12,518 bases of DNA from NCBI GenBank assembly GCA_021399405.1, contig JAAFKL010000087.1, positions 1-12,518 of the forward strand. The letters are read 5' to 3'. Each line of letters begins with the position of its first letter. Positions within the stretch are counted from its first letter, which is position 1. Source of the DNA: Candidatus Heimdallarchaeota archaeon (GTDB lineage Archaea; Asgardarchaeota; Heimdallarchaeia; Heimdallarchaeales; Kariarchaeaceae). Shown here piece by piece: positions 1 through 7,766 of the stretch. A model generated the notes under the pieces. It saw only the letters and a list, made by a program, of their open reading frames with translations. It was not told the origin of the DNA and ran no database searches. Position numbers and translations under genes: made by a program.

Positions 1-2
1 GA

Positions 3-101
3 TTTGGAGCACTGATTACTCCTACTGATAAACAAATGAAGATTAATACTAATTTTAATCCACGTATTCGGGACATACTAACAATATTGAAAAGAATTTA
101 A
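3..101 (+). CDS. C-terminal end of an unidentified protein (5' truncated by window edge)
   Basis: Reading frame 3 is open from the window edge to a TAA at 99-101, giving 32 residues that begin FGALITPTDKQ and end TLLKRI-like (ILTILKRI). The other two forward frames hit stops within the first 30 bases. The segment mixes polar and hydrophobic residues in a way that fits the end of a folded protein, and the next downstream gene is on the opposite strand, so a gene ending here fits the layout. I do not recognise the family from so short a tail. It could also be a chance open stretch. Confidence 0.45.
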   Translation, partial: FGALITPTDKQMKINTNFNPRIRDILTILKRI

Positions 102-151
102 TATATAAATTGTTGTGAATTTTGTATTTGATTATTTGAGAATTATCCTAG

Positions 152-177
152 TAGAAATCTCAGCATATTGATTTCTA
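152..177. repeat. Perfect 8-bp inverted repeat between convergent genes
   Basis: The arms TAGAAATC (152-159) and GATTTCTA (170-177) are perfectly complementary around a 10-nt loop. The hairpin lies in the 105-bp gap where the upstream partial gene and the minus-strand dehydrogenase converge, so a shared transcription-ending or mRNA 3'-end role is plausible. There is no long T-run directly after either arm, so it is not a textbook terminator. The stem is AT-rich and could be chance. Confidence 0.35.
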
Positions 178-206
178 AGATATTTGAAATAATCATATTT
201 GACGAT

Positions 207-1028
207 TTATTTGATCCCAAAAGTGATATTTGCCAAGGTTTCACTCAGAGACCAAAATTTGTTTTGCAGTTCTGTATCATATGATATTTTGCTGGATCTT
301 GTGATTTGAGAATTATTATAATATTTTCCAGATACTGTATCTAAATCTGGTGAAGTGACCATGAATTCTAAAGTCTTTGAGGATGTGGGACCAGATCCAC
401 CCCAAAATTCTCTGAGCAGTTTCGTATTAATTACTCCAGGGTGAAGAGTATTTACAGTGACATTGGTTTCCTCTAACAAATCTGCCAATTTATAGGTAAA
501 CAGGATATTCAACAATTTTGTAATGCCATACATACCTGTTGGAGTAAATTGTTTTTCTCCTTGCAAATTATTGAGATCTAAGGATGAACTGTGTAATTGT
601 GAACTAACATTTATTATTCTACTTGGATCATTATTACGTACCAAAGGAAGTATTCGTAGTGTAAACAAAAACATTGATAAGTGATTGATCATAAATGTTC
701 TTTCGTATCCATCTTCTGTTAATTTCCTCTTTTTCTCAATGACTCCTGCATTATTAACAAGGATATCGATCTTTTCAAATTTGGATAGAATTTCATCAGC
801 CATTGCATTAACATCAGAAATAGATGATAAATCCCCATTGACATATGTAACTTCACAATTAGGGTTGATAGATTTTAGCTTTGCAATTAGATTCTGTCCT
901 TTTTCTAGGTTCCTCCCATGAATAATAAGGATGAAATCTTTGTTTGCCAAAGATAGGGCTAATTCCTTTCCAATCCCATCGGTCGATCCTGTTATGAGAA
1001 TTGTTTTTGATTTGGACACATTTATCAT
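207..1028 (-). CDS. Short-chain dehydrogenase/reductase (classical SDR, retinol-dehydrogenase-like)
   Basis: A 273-residue NAD(P)-dependent oxidoreductase, the usual length for a classical SDR. Visible landmarks in order are the cofactor-binding TGSTDGIG (residues 13-20), HGRN (37-40) at the end of the second strand, where an Arg suggests NADP(H), VNGD (63-66), NNAG (92-95), the NHL helix motif (115-117), the catalytic Ser in INVSS (139-143), the catalytic pair Tyr167/Lys171 in YGITK, and HPG (196-198). All active-site residues are intact. The overall pattern resembles retinol dehydrogenase/WWOX-type SDRs, but substrate cannot be read from sequence. It is cytosolic, with no signal peptide. 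It stands alone on the minus strand, convergent with the partial gene at the window start and divergent from the hydrolase, with 147 bp between the two starts. The ATG at 1028 lies just before the Rossmann strand KTILITG, so the start is sound. No clear Shine-Dalgarno is seen. Confidence 0.9.
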   Translation of the reverse strand: MINVSKSKTILITGSTDGIGKELALSLANKDFILIIHGRNLEKGQNLIAKLKSINPNCEVTYVNGDLSSISDVNAMADEILSKFEKIDILVNNAGVIEKKRKLTEDGYERTFMINHLSMFLFTLRILPLVRNNDPSRIINVSSQLHSSSLDLNNLQGEKQFTPTGMYGITKLLNILFTYKLADLLEETNVTVNTLHPGVINTKLLREFWGGSGPTSSKTLEFMVTSPDLDTVSGKYYNNSQITRSSKISYDTELQNKFWSLSETLANITFGIK

Positions 1029-1148
1029 TTAACTCATTTCTAATATGATTTTCCGTTTTGGCAATTTTTCTTTAGTGTCTTAAATGAAGTATCAAATGAA
1101 TTAGTCAATAATTTATCTTTTCATTTTTGAAGTAAAAACAAGAATTAA

Positions 1149-1156
1149 GTAAATAC
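1149..1156 (+). promoter_or_regulatory. Possible TATA box for the alpha/beta hydrolase gene
   Basis: The A/T element GTAAATAC, preceded by TTAA, is centred about 24 nt before the ATG at 1176. That is the spacing expected for a leaderless archaeal transcript. The match is weak and the region is AT-rich throughout. Confidence 0.3.
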
Positions 1157-1175
1157 AAAATGATGAATATTTACT

Positions 1176-2012
1176 ATGTTTTGGATAATCTTATTTTCCT
1201 CAATTATTGTGGTTTATGGTGTTTTCTCTATTTTTATGTTCTTCATGCTCAATTCCAACATTCTACCTTTCAGACGATTTGCAAAATATGAACTAGAAAT
1301 TCCTGCCAAACTAAAATATATGGATAATGGAAGAATTGCATATTGGGAAGCCATACAGACAAAAGAGGAAAGAAATGTGATTCTACTCCATGGGTTTACA
1401 AGGAACTCGGGTAGGATGAATAGCCGCGCAAACATTTATTGGAAAAGAGGGTATAATGTCTATTTTATTGATAATCGAGGCCACGGTAAAAGTAAATCAA
1501 TTCTTTTTCCAAGTGGATTTCAGTATTCATTCATCGTTAGAAAATTCATTAAACAGAAAAAAATCAAGAATCCGATACTACATGGTGCTTCCATGGGTGG
1601 GATTGCATCGGCATATGTTGCTCAAAAAGAACCTGGATTAGCTAAATTCATAATTTGTGAAGCTCTCCCACATAATTTTGATCAGCTTTATCCAGATATG
1701 ATGGAATTTATGAAAATACCCATCACACTTTTCCCTTGGATGGATTGGTTATCAAGAAAAATCGTTTGGAGACAGTTCAAAGGCAAGGATGCAGAATATG
1801 ATTTAACTGATATTACATGTCCAATGTTTGTGATGAATGGGGCAAAGGATCTTATGTTTAAACCTGAATTTCATTTTGATAGGATTGTGGAAGAGTTAGG
1901 AGAACGAGAAAACTTTTCTTCATGGTTGGTTCCTAATTCACTACATACTCGAATGGATGGGCATCCCAAATATGAAGAAAAATTGGTAGAATTTGTCCAA
2001 TCGTTTGAATAG
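1176..2012 (+). CDS. Membrane-anchored alpha/beta hydrolase (serine hydrolase)
   Basis: A 278-residue protein with an N-terminal hydrophobic segment (about residues 2-25) that is probably an uncleaved membrane anchor, followed by a Ser hydrolase domain. The oxyanion-hole motif is LLHGF (70-74), then the conserved NRGHGKS (100-106), the nucleophile elbow GASMGG (137-142, Ser139), a probable acid Asp225 in NGAKD, and a probable His257 in NSLH, with His263 as an alternative. This set matches the alpha/beta hydrolase fold family of esterases, lipases and acyltransferases. The substrate is not readable. The anchor followed by basic residues (PFRRFAKY) suggests the catalytic domain sits on the cytoplasmic face, which is inference. 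The next gene starts 8 nt after the stop, so the two are probably co-transcribed. The ATG at 1176 is preferred because an A/T element lies about 24 nt upstream. Confidence 0.85.
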   Translation: MFWIILFSSIIVVYGVFSIFMFFMLNSNILPFRRFAKYELEIPAKLKYMDNGRIAYWEAIQTKEERNVILLHGFTRNSGRMNSRANIYWKRGYNVYFIDNRGHGKSKSILFPSGFQYSFIVRKFIKQKKIKNPILHGASMGGIASAYVAQKEPGLAKFIICEALPHNFDQLYPDMMEFMKIPITLFPWMDWLSRKIVWRQFKGKDAEYDLTDITCPMFVMNGAKDLMFKPEFHFDRIVEELGERENFSSWLVPNSLHTRMDGHPKYEEKLVEFVQSFE

Positions 2013-2020
2013 CTGATAGT

Positions 2021-2503
2021 ATGAGAATCACAATTATCGGTTATGATGATATATTCGTTGATAGGTTGTATTCAGAGCTTAAGAAGTTAAACCATCAAGT
2101 AAATCGAATTGATCTGTATATATCCAATCTTACTAATGATATGTCAAGAGAAAGTAACGAGATCAGAATATTAGAATTGAGAAATTTCCATGATTTGACA
2201 ATAGAAATAGTTGAATTCGAACCGGATATAATTGTGTATATTCCAATGGATCCAACAATAAAAAGTGAAGACGAACTTAATGAAATCGATGATATTATCC
2301 ATGTAGAGCTAATTGAGCATATTTTAGAAACTGCTCGAGTTGTTAATAGTAAAATATGTTATTTCGATCTGAATAATAAAAGGAATAACCTTACACAACT
2401 AAGTGTAGTATTAGTCAGTGAGTATTCACAAACCGCCATAATTATGACCAAATTAACTGAAATAGACTATCCTACAATAATGAGAAAGATTCTATTCAAA
2501 TAA
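2021..2503 (+). CDS. Hypothetical protein resembling a degenerate, truncated NAD-dependent epimerase/dehydratase
   Basis: A 160-residue protein, not confidently recognised. It opens with a Rossmann-like strand-turn-helix (MRITIIGYDD..., residues 1-20) and a second strand ending in Asp31, then shows EFEPDIIVYIP (65-75), the position of 'PDvVih.A' in extended SDRs, and a helix VELIEHILETARVVNSKICYF (95-115) resembling the 'vN..gt.nlLeaa...' block. The glycine-rich loop is broken: the spacing of GxxGxxG reads G7-x-x-D10-x-x-V13. No intact YxxxK pair is present (Tyr135 is followed at +4 by Ala). Length is about half that of a normal extended SDR. If the relationship is real, it has probably lost catalysis and may bind a nucleotide or a partner. 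It follows the hydrolase by 8 nt and so probably shares its mRNA. An unrelated Rossmann-like fold is the main alternative. Confidence 0.6.
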   Translation: MRITIIGYDDIFVDRLYSELKKLNHQVNRIDLYISNLTNDMSRESNEIRILELRNFHDLTIEIVEFEPDIIVYIPMDPTIKSEDELNEIDDIIHVELIEHILETARVVNSKICYFDLNNKRNNLTQLSVVLVSEYSQTAIIMTKLTEIDYPTIMRKILFK

Positions 2504-2532
2504 TATCAAACAATAAACATAATCGCAGTATG

Positions 2533-2540
2533 TTAATAAG
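2533..2540 (+). promoter_or_regulatory. Putative TATA box TTAATAAG
   Basis: TTAATAAG is centred about 26 nt before the ATG at 2563, predicting a leaderless mRNA. The identical octamer occurs at 7731-7738 at a similar distance before another start, which makes a promoter role more likely than chance AT-richness alone. A stronger-looking TTATAAAT at 2551-2558 is too close to the ATG (5 nt) to serve this start. Confidence 0.45.
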
Positions 2541-2562
2541 TCAAACAAACTTATAAATTGCA

Positions 2563-3675
2563 ATGGAAAGCTTGAAAGAAAACTTATCAACCCAATTTGG
2601 AGCACTTAAGGTCAAACTTAGAAGAGTACAACCAGTTGAATTTGGGATTGCATTTATCATTTTTATCCTTGGAATGATTCTTTCATACAGGGAGTTTAAT
2701 GATGACGGAAACAATTTGTACTATCTCTGGCTCTTAATATTTGTTGGAGTAGTATTAGGATCATATATCTGGATAAAAGCAATAAATCGATTTTTCGGTT
2801 CATTTACATTTTACATTGTAGAGCACAAATGGGTACGTAAAATTATTGCAGGAGGAAGTTTTAGCTATTATGAGTATCAAGACCCAGCAAAGCAAAAGAA
2901 ATCTAGCTTATTTCTTGACCCTATTAGTCAAGTAATTACTTTGCTACTGGCTTTTGTGGGAATGTCAGTATTTTTTATGGGTATTCTTGGACCTGATGCT
3001 GCAGACAATCCTTTAATTTGGGGTGCATTGGCAATTTTGGTACCATTAATAGCTACACCCTTAATTCCTGTTTATTGGGCATTGGCTTCAACAAAGGTCA
3101 AGGCATATGCAAATGGGAATAATACTACTTGGATGGTTGGAAAAAAATACAAGAATCGATTTAATTCAATTATTACTATTGGAGCAATATTTTCAAATTT
3201 GAGAGATTCTGATACTGGGGATCTTGTTGACCAAATAAAAGTTTTCTTAGAAGTGGTTAAAGTAGGAATTCTAATACTTCTAATTCCCACAAGTATATTT
3301 ATTATAATTTACTATGGTTGGTTTAAAGAAGAATTAAGTGGAAAATTAAGGGAATCCTTATCGCTGAAAACCTATGAAATTGTTTTGAAAGAACATGATG
3401 CACCTGAATCTGATGATAATGGAGAAGGTGCTGCTACAACCGAAGAGGTAGTTGAAACTGACGAGGAAGAAAGTGAGGTAGATAGCTTTGAAGAAGATCT
3501 GGAAGAAATAGAAATTCCTGAAGAGGAGGAAGAATTAGGGGAAGACGCTGAAACTGAAACTGAATCTGTTGAAGAAACTGAGAATGTTGAGGAAGAAGAG
3601 ATTGAAAATGAACCTGATTCAGAAGCAGATGAAGAATTAGAGGAAGAAGAAACAGAATTACCTGAAGATGAATAA
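2563..3675 (+). CDS. Polytopic membrane protein with a long, highly acidic C-terminal tail; function unknown
   Basis: A 370-residue protein I do not recognise. Hydrophobic segments lie at about residues 26-42, 53-72, 121-141, 151-176 and 233-252. Positive charges cluster in the N-terminus (KVKLRR), the loop 73-114 (HKWVRK, KQKK) and the loop 177-200 (KVK, KKYKNR). By the positive-inside rule these are cytoplasmic. With five helices the C-terminus would then be extracellular. The last 92 residues (279-370) contain 52 Glu/Asp and no Lys or Arg, in low-complexity runs of Glu with Ser, Thr and Val. Such a tail could bind cations or a basic partner, or act as an extended polyanionic brush. These roles are speculation. 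A hairpin/T-run terminator follows, so this gene appears to be transcribed separately from the surface protein downstream. The ATG at 2563 fits a TATA-like box centred 26 nt upstream. Confidence 0.75.
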   Translation: MESLKENLSTQFGALKVKLRRVQPVEFGIAFIIFILGMILSYREFNDDGNNLYYLWLLIFVGVVLGSYIWIKAINRFFGSFTFYIVEHKWVRKIIAGGSFSYYEYQDPAKQKKSSLFLDPISQVITLLLAFVGMSVFFMGILGPDAADNPLIWGALAILVPLIATPLIPVYWALASTKVKAYANGNNTTWMVGKKYKNRFNSIITIGAIFSNLRDSDTGDLVDQIKVFLEVVKVGILILLIPTSIFIIIYYGWFKEELSGKLRESLSLKTYEIVLKEHDAPESDDNGEGAATTEEVVETDEEESEVDSFEEDLEEIEIPEEEEELGEDAETETESVEETENVEEEEIENEPDSEADEELEEEETELPEDE

Positions 3676-3729
3676 TTCCATTTTCTGAAATGATAAGCAC
3701 TTGACCAATTTACTATATTATTATGGAAC

Positions 3730-3767
3730 GGAAGTCCACAAATTTCGATTGGGCTTCCACTTTTTTT
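3730..3767 (+). terminator. Hairpin plus T7 run, intrinsic-type terminator
   Basis: GGAAGTCC (3730-3737) pairs with GGGCTTCC (3751-3758) over 8 bp with one G-U wobble around a 13-nt loop. After AC comes a run of seven T (3761-3767). It lies 54 nt after the stop of the acidic membrane protein and just before the promoter of the surface protein. Archaea often terminate on T-runs alone, so the accompanying GC-containing stem is notable. Confidence 0.6.
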
Positions 3768-3783
3768 GATCCTACACAGATTA

Positions 3784-3792
3784 AGTATAAAT
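3784..3792 (+). promoter_or_regulatory. Putative TATA box for the surface protein gene
   Basis: AGTATAAATAAT contains a good archaeal TATA core (TATAAATA) centred near 3788. Transcription would begin about 25 nt downstream, close to 3813-3815. That is at the second in-frame ATG (3815), not the first (3803), so the box helps decide the start of the gene. Confidence 0.55.
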
Positions 3793-3814
3793 AATATAGT
3801 GAATGACTGGAAAC

Positions 3815-6800
3815 ATGAGATGGAATTCATCCATTGGAGTAAATTTAATTCTAGGGATTCTAATACTAGGATCGTTAGGGTTAATAAATAATAATCAATC
3901 GTTGATTGTAAATAATAATTTCGATGATCAGGGGTTTAAAACAGAAGATTCGAGTGATGTTATCGAAATCGTTATTGATGGTAATAACCAACCAGTCAAT
4001 CTTGATTTACCTAAACTTCGAGAGGATTTAGGAATCGGTAATGGGATTCAATTAAATGTTCTTGTCGATGGTGCACCGGGATCAATCATTGAGAACCTTG
4101 TATTAGATAATGAAAATATTGAATTAAGCAATAGTGATTTCTCGATAATTAGGAATAATGAAATAAGCAATGTTAAGACTACCGAAGAGGATGCAGGAGG
4201 AGCAACTGCATTTGGAATCAAGGTTTATCGTAGTGCAAATGTCACGGTAGTAAATAATAAGATATCAAACATAAGTGCAGGAGCAGTAGTTGATAGGTTG
4301 GCAAATCCAGTTGGATGTGTTTTAGGAGTTTGTACTTCTGATGCAAGGGGTATTTGGATCGATCAAGGTGAAGATATAATTATTGCAAATAATACGATTA
4401 ATAATATCGTATCGAATTCCAGCTATTATGTTGAAAATTATGCCTATGGTATTCAAATGACTGCCAGTTATAATGTGACTGTATCCAATAATACCATTTC
4501 AGGTGTTAATGTTGATTCAACACTTAACAACAAACAGGCTCGTCCAAAGGCATACGGAATATATGGTATGGGAACCAATCTACCAAATGGTAAATTATGG
4601 ATTCACAATAACACGGTGAAGGATGTTTCAGTTAAATTACTAGCCGGATCCTTGTATCTCTCTGCATATCCAACTTCCGAGGCTCATGGAGTATATGTTG
4701 ATTATCTGAATGATACAACTATCTCGAATAATATTTTTGATAATATTACATCAGTTATGACTCACAATGTTGGTAAACACACTAACGCTCATAGTTATGG
4801 TGTTTACTTAGGCCCAAATGATCTTGATAGGCTCAACATTTCAAATAATATATTTTTAAATATCAATTCAACTTCTTATGAGATTGGAGGTCCATTTGTC
4901 AATTATATACCTTCAGCCCATTCTTGGGGAATATTTACAGCTAGTAGATCCATTGCAAATGCATTTTTAGCCCCAGTAATATACAACAACGTATTTCAAG
5001 GATTATTCAGTGTGGCAAATCAAATGGCCGCTTCCACTGGAATGTATTTAACTGCGATAAATGGGTCAAGTATAACAAATAATACTTTCAATTCCTTAAC
5101 TGCTAAATTATACAATTCACTAGATGGACAATGGCTTAGCTCTAAGTTAACTAACGTATTTGGTATATTTATTAGTGGAGGTGATGGTGTAGTAATTGAC
5201 AATAATCGAATAGGTTCATTTGTTTCTATTACTGACGATAATTCAATAATTAGGCAAGCAGAGTTCATCGGGATTCGTGTAGATACCGTTACAAATTTGG
5301 TGATTGAAGGCAATGTAGTTGAAGATTTCAAATGGGAGGGGACTTTCATGGCAGGTGCCTTTGCAAGAGGTCGTTTCATACATATATTCCAAAGTGATGA
5401 CGCTTTTGTGCAAGATAACTTCTTACGTGGCTTTGCAATATCGCAAACTGATAATGTGGAATTATTGATGGATGGGATCAAAATTGAGTATTCAGACAAT
5501 ACTGAAGTTATATCAAACTTGGTGGGAGTTGGTGTTTCAAATCGGTTCCATGGAATTGCGATGCATCACAGCCACTCAGTTAATTTAGCTGATAATGTAG
5601 TATATGGATCTGAAGTTCGACCAACATATGATTTTGCTAACGTTCTAGAACCTGAAGTGAATTTTGACGTATTTTTCTATAATAGTATAGATGCCACAAT
5701 AACAACCCAAGCAGCTTTGATGACGAGCATTTCTTACTTCAATGATTCACATTCGTGGACAAATTTGAATGTGAAAATGGATGGAGTTCAGATTGGCAAC
5801 GATGAAACCTCATCTTATTATTTACCTTTAGTAATAGATACTGACCACCTCACACTGGGTACCTACAGTTTTACCATTGAATCTGATTTAGGAACCGTAT
5901 ACAGTGCTATTGATGTTACAATTACTGGAGACAACTCAGCACCATTCGTTACTCAACTCCCTGATTTAACATTTGAACAGGGTATTTTACCTAAATCAAT
6001 AGGATGGACTGCAAAAGATAGTACGCCTACTACATACAGAATTCTTAGAAGTAATGTAGAAATGGTTACTGGTACTTGGGCTTCCAATGTTCCGGTTATA
6101 TATGATATCTCAAGTGTAAATATTGGAATTTATAACTTCACAATTGAATTCACTGATGCAGCAGGTAGAAAAACCTCAAGTGGTCTTATTGTTGAATTTC
6201 TAGCAGATACAACTGCTCCAAAATTATTGGAAAAACCTGGTGCGATTTTAGTTTCCAATCAGGGATCAACATTTATTTTGCCGTTCAACGCAAGTGACAA
6301 TCATCCAAGCAATTATGTTGTTTATAAAAATGGAACTCAAATAAATCAATCAACTTGGTTAAATAATGTTCTATTTCATCAAGAGGTTGATACATCAGTC
6401 GTCGGTGTGTTCAATTATACTATAGTCATATTTGACTCAAATAGTAAAGCGTTAACATACACCATGATTATTCATGTATTGCTGGATACAACGACACCCG
6501 GTCTTGGGCATGATGGGGATTTAAGCTTTACAAGTGGTGAACCTGGAAAATCATTAAGTTTCTGGATATATGAACAGAACGGTGGTACTTACACTTTATA
6601 TCAAGATGATGTTTCCGTTGCTACTGGTCCATTAACTAATGATGATACTAATCTTATTTGGGATGTCACTAATCTTGCTCCTGGCACATATAATTTCACT
6701 ATAACCGCAACTGATAGTGTCGGTAATTTTAGTTGGACATATCTCATCGTTACGGTATTCGCAGACGCATCAAACCCAACAATTGTTTGGAATCCATCAA

Positions 6801-7213
6801 TCACAATGACAGAAGGAGACACAAATCAATTTGTCAGATTCACTGGATGGGACAATAATCCTGGTATCTATGAACTGTACATGGACGATGTATTGGTAGA
6901 TTCTGGGACTTGGGTAAGTGCTGTAGAAATAACATATAGTTTAGATGGATTGACTGAAGGAAGTTATAATTTCAGAATGGAAATAACTGATTCTGCAGGA
7001 AACACTGTTAAAGCTGATACATTTGTGACTGTTCTCCCTGTAAATACCCAACCCACAGATACGGAACCCACTGACACTGGACCTTCAGATAGTTTCACTG
7101 ATGAAGGAGACGATAGTGCAGGATTTCTACCAAGTCCTCCTGTAAATATCCTTGCAATATTTGTGATGTACTTCATTGTAAACGTTCATCGAAGAAAGAA
7201 AAAAAATAGTTAA
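3815..7213 (+). CDS. Large secreted, membrane-anchored surface protein: parallel beta-helix plus repeated Ig-like modules
   Basis: About 1,132 residues from the ATG at 3815. The upstream ATG at 3803 adds four residues, but the TATA box places the transcript start near 3815, and the shorter form gives a cleaner signal sequence (MRWNSS then a hydrophobic stretch). Residue numbers here count from 3803. Residues 60-610 form a right-handed parallel beta-helix with at least a dozen PbH1/NosD-like turns of the type V-x-V-x-N-N-x-I-x-x (for example near 147-157, 191-201, 224-234, 305-315, 344-353, 423-430, 463-470, 498-506). Residues 617-708 and then four modules of about 93 residues (709-802, 803-895, 896-988, 989-1080) repeat the pattern Y-x-x-x-x-(D/N)-(D/G)...W or L...G-x-Y-N-F-T-I...D-x-x-G, an Ig-like beta-sandwich. 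A Pro/Thr/Asp linker (1081-1110), one membrane helix (1112-1128) and a basic RRKKK tail follow. Many NxS/T sequons suggest N-glycosylation. Likely an adhesin, S-layer-associated protein or glycan-binding protein. No catalytic lyase residues can be assigned. Confidence 0.85.
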   Translation: MRWNSSIGVNLILGILILGSLGLINNNQSLIVNNNFDDQGFKTEDSSDVIEIVIDGNNQPVNLDLPKLREDLGIGNGIQLNVLVDGAPGSIIENLVLDNENIELSNSDFSIIRNNEISNVKTTEEDAGGATAFGIKVYRSANVTVVNNKISNISAGAVVDRLANPVGCVLGVCTSDARGIWIDQGEDIIIANNTINNIVSNSSYYVENYAYGIQMTASYNVTVSNNTISGVNVDSTLNNKQARPKAYGIYGMGTNLPNGKLWIHNNTVKDVSVKLLAGSLYLSAYPTSEAHGVYVDYLNDTTISNNIFDNITSVMTHNVGKHTNAHSYGVYLGPNDLDRLNISNNIFLNINSTSYEIGGPFVNYIPSAHSWGIFTASRSIANAFLAPVIYNNVFQGLFSVANQMAASTGMYLTAINGSSITNNTFNSLTAKLYNSLDGQWLSSKLTNVFGIFISGGDGVVIDNNRIGSFVSITDDNSIIRQAEFIGIRVDTVTNLVIEGNVVEDFKWEGTFMAGAFARGRFIHIFQSDDAFVQDNFLRGFAISQTDNVELLMDGIKIEYSDNTEVISNLVGVGVSNRFHGIAMHHSHSVNLADNVVYGSEVRPTYDFANVLEPEVNFDVFFYNSIDATITTQAALMTSISYFNDSHSWTNLNVKMDGVQIGNDETSSYYLPLVIDTDHLTLGTYSFTIESDLGTVYSAIDVTITGDNSAPFVTQLPDLTFEQGILPKSIGWTAKDSTPTTYRILRSNVEMVTGTWASNVPVIYDISSVNIGIYNFTIEFTDAAGRKTSSGLIVEFLADTTAPKLLEKPGAILVSNQGSTFILPFNASDNHPSNYVVYKNGTQINQSTWLNNVLFHQEVDTSVVGVFNYTIVIFDSNSKALTYTMIIHVLLDTTTPGLGHDGDLSFTSGEPGKSLSFWIYEQNGGTYTLYQDDVSVATGPLTNDDTNLIWDVTNLAPGTYNFTITATDSVGNFSWTYLIVTVFADASNPTIVWNPSITMTEGDTNQFVRFTGWDNNPGIYELYMDDVLVDSGTWVSAVEITYSLDGLTEGSYNFRMEITDSAGNTVKADTFVTVLPVNTQPTDTEPTDTGPSDSFTDEGDDSAGFLPSPPVNILAIFVMYFIVNVHRRKKKNS

Positions 7214-7257
7214 ATAGAATCTAACTTTTTCACAATCTAAAATTCAATCTATATCAA

Positions 7258-7265
7258 TATTAAAT
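7258..7265 (+). promoter_or_regulatory. Putative TATA box for the Cys-rich small protein
   Basis: TATTAAAT is centred about 27 nt before the ATG at 7289, consistent with a leaderless or nearly leaderless transcript separate from the surface protein gene, which ends 75 nt upstream of that ATG. Confidence 0.4.
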
Positions 7266-7288
7266 TACAAGTCATATAATCATTAGAC

Positions 7289-7510
7289 ATGGACTTAGAT
7301 ACCAAATATCAAAATTTACCTAAAGAGCACACATGCGATAATTGTAACAACCTTACTACAGCACCCATGCATTGTGGCCATGCAATGCATCTGGAAAATA
7401 ACGAAAATACTGAGTGGGTTTGCTGGATGGGAGTAAAATGCGGACGCAAAGATTATGATGCCTGTTGTGCCACTTCATCCCTTCCAATTCAAGAATCTTT
7501 AGGATATTAA
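7289..7510 (+). CDS. Small Cys/His-rich putative zinc-binding protein
   Basis: A 73-residue protein with seven Cys and several His in an ordered arrangement: C16-x2-C19, then PMHCGHAMH (residues 26-34, with H28, C29, H31, H34), WVCWMG (43-48, C45), C51-G52 and C59-C60 in the motif YDACC. The paired CxxC and CG knuckles look like a zinc ribbon or two small metal sites. The HCG-x-x-M block is reminiscent of the N-terminal metal motif in desulfoferrodoxin/neelaredoxin-like proteins, but the rest does not match and I do not claim that family. It is soluble, with no signal peptide. It probably has its own promoter and is followed by a T-rich tract. Metal binding is likely. Function is unknown. Confidence 0.7.
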   Translation: MDLDTKYQNLPKEHTCDNCNNLTTAPMHCGHAMHLENNENTEWVCWMGVKCGRKDYDACCATSSLPIQESLGY

Positions 7511-7527
7511 TTTTGTTTTTTATTTTT
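7511..7527 (+). terminator. T-rich tract, archaeal-type terminator
   Basis: Immediately after the stop codon of the Cys-rich gene comes TTTTGTTTTTTATTTTT with only two interruptions (one G, one A). Runs of T on the coding strand are sufficient terminators for archaeal RNA polymerase. No stem precedes it. Confidence 0.5.
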
Positions 7528-7730
7528 GCAGATAACGTCTGCTATACGCAAATCGTGAAAATCACTGAAAGATAATAAGTTATTTTGGTCTGCTCTAGAA
7601 AAAAAAAATCAGTAGACTTGAAACCCCACATATACAATAATAATTCAATTTTAAAGATCGATCATTGACCATTTATTTTACAATTGGTAGGGAAAGACAA
7701 AGCAAAAACTAATTCTTAATTAACCTAACC
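7528..7730. other. Intergenic stretch with no recognisable feature
   Basis: The 256-bp gap between the Cys-rich gene and the coiled-coil/proline gene carries the T-tract at its left end and a TATA-like box at its right end. Between them I see only AT-rich sequence: a run of nine A (about 7600-7608), a short AATAA/TTATT inverted repeat near 7573-7583, and GATCGATC near 7657-7664. I find no tRNA shape, no C/D-box pair and no convincing small ORF. An unrecognised small RNA cannot be excluded. Confidence 0.4.
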
Positions 7731-7738
7731 TTAATAAG
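7731..7738 (+). promoter_or_regulatory. Putative TATA box TTAATAAG
   Basis: TTAATAAG, preceded by CCTAACC, is centred about 32 nt before the ATG at 7767. Transcription would start near 7760, leaving a leader of about 7 nt. The octamer is identical to the one at 2533-2540. Confidence 0.45.
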
Positions 7739-7766
7739 TGGGATTCCTAGACTAAAATGTAGTATT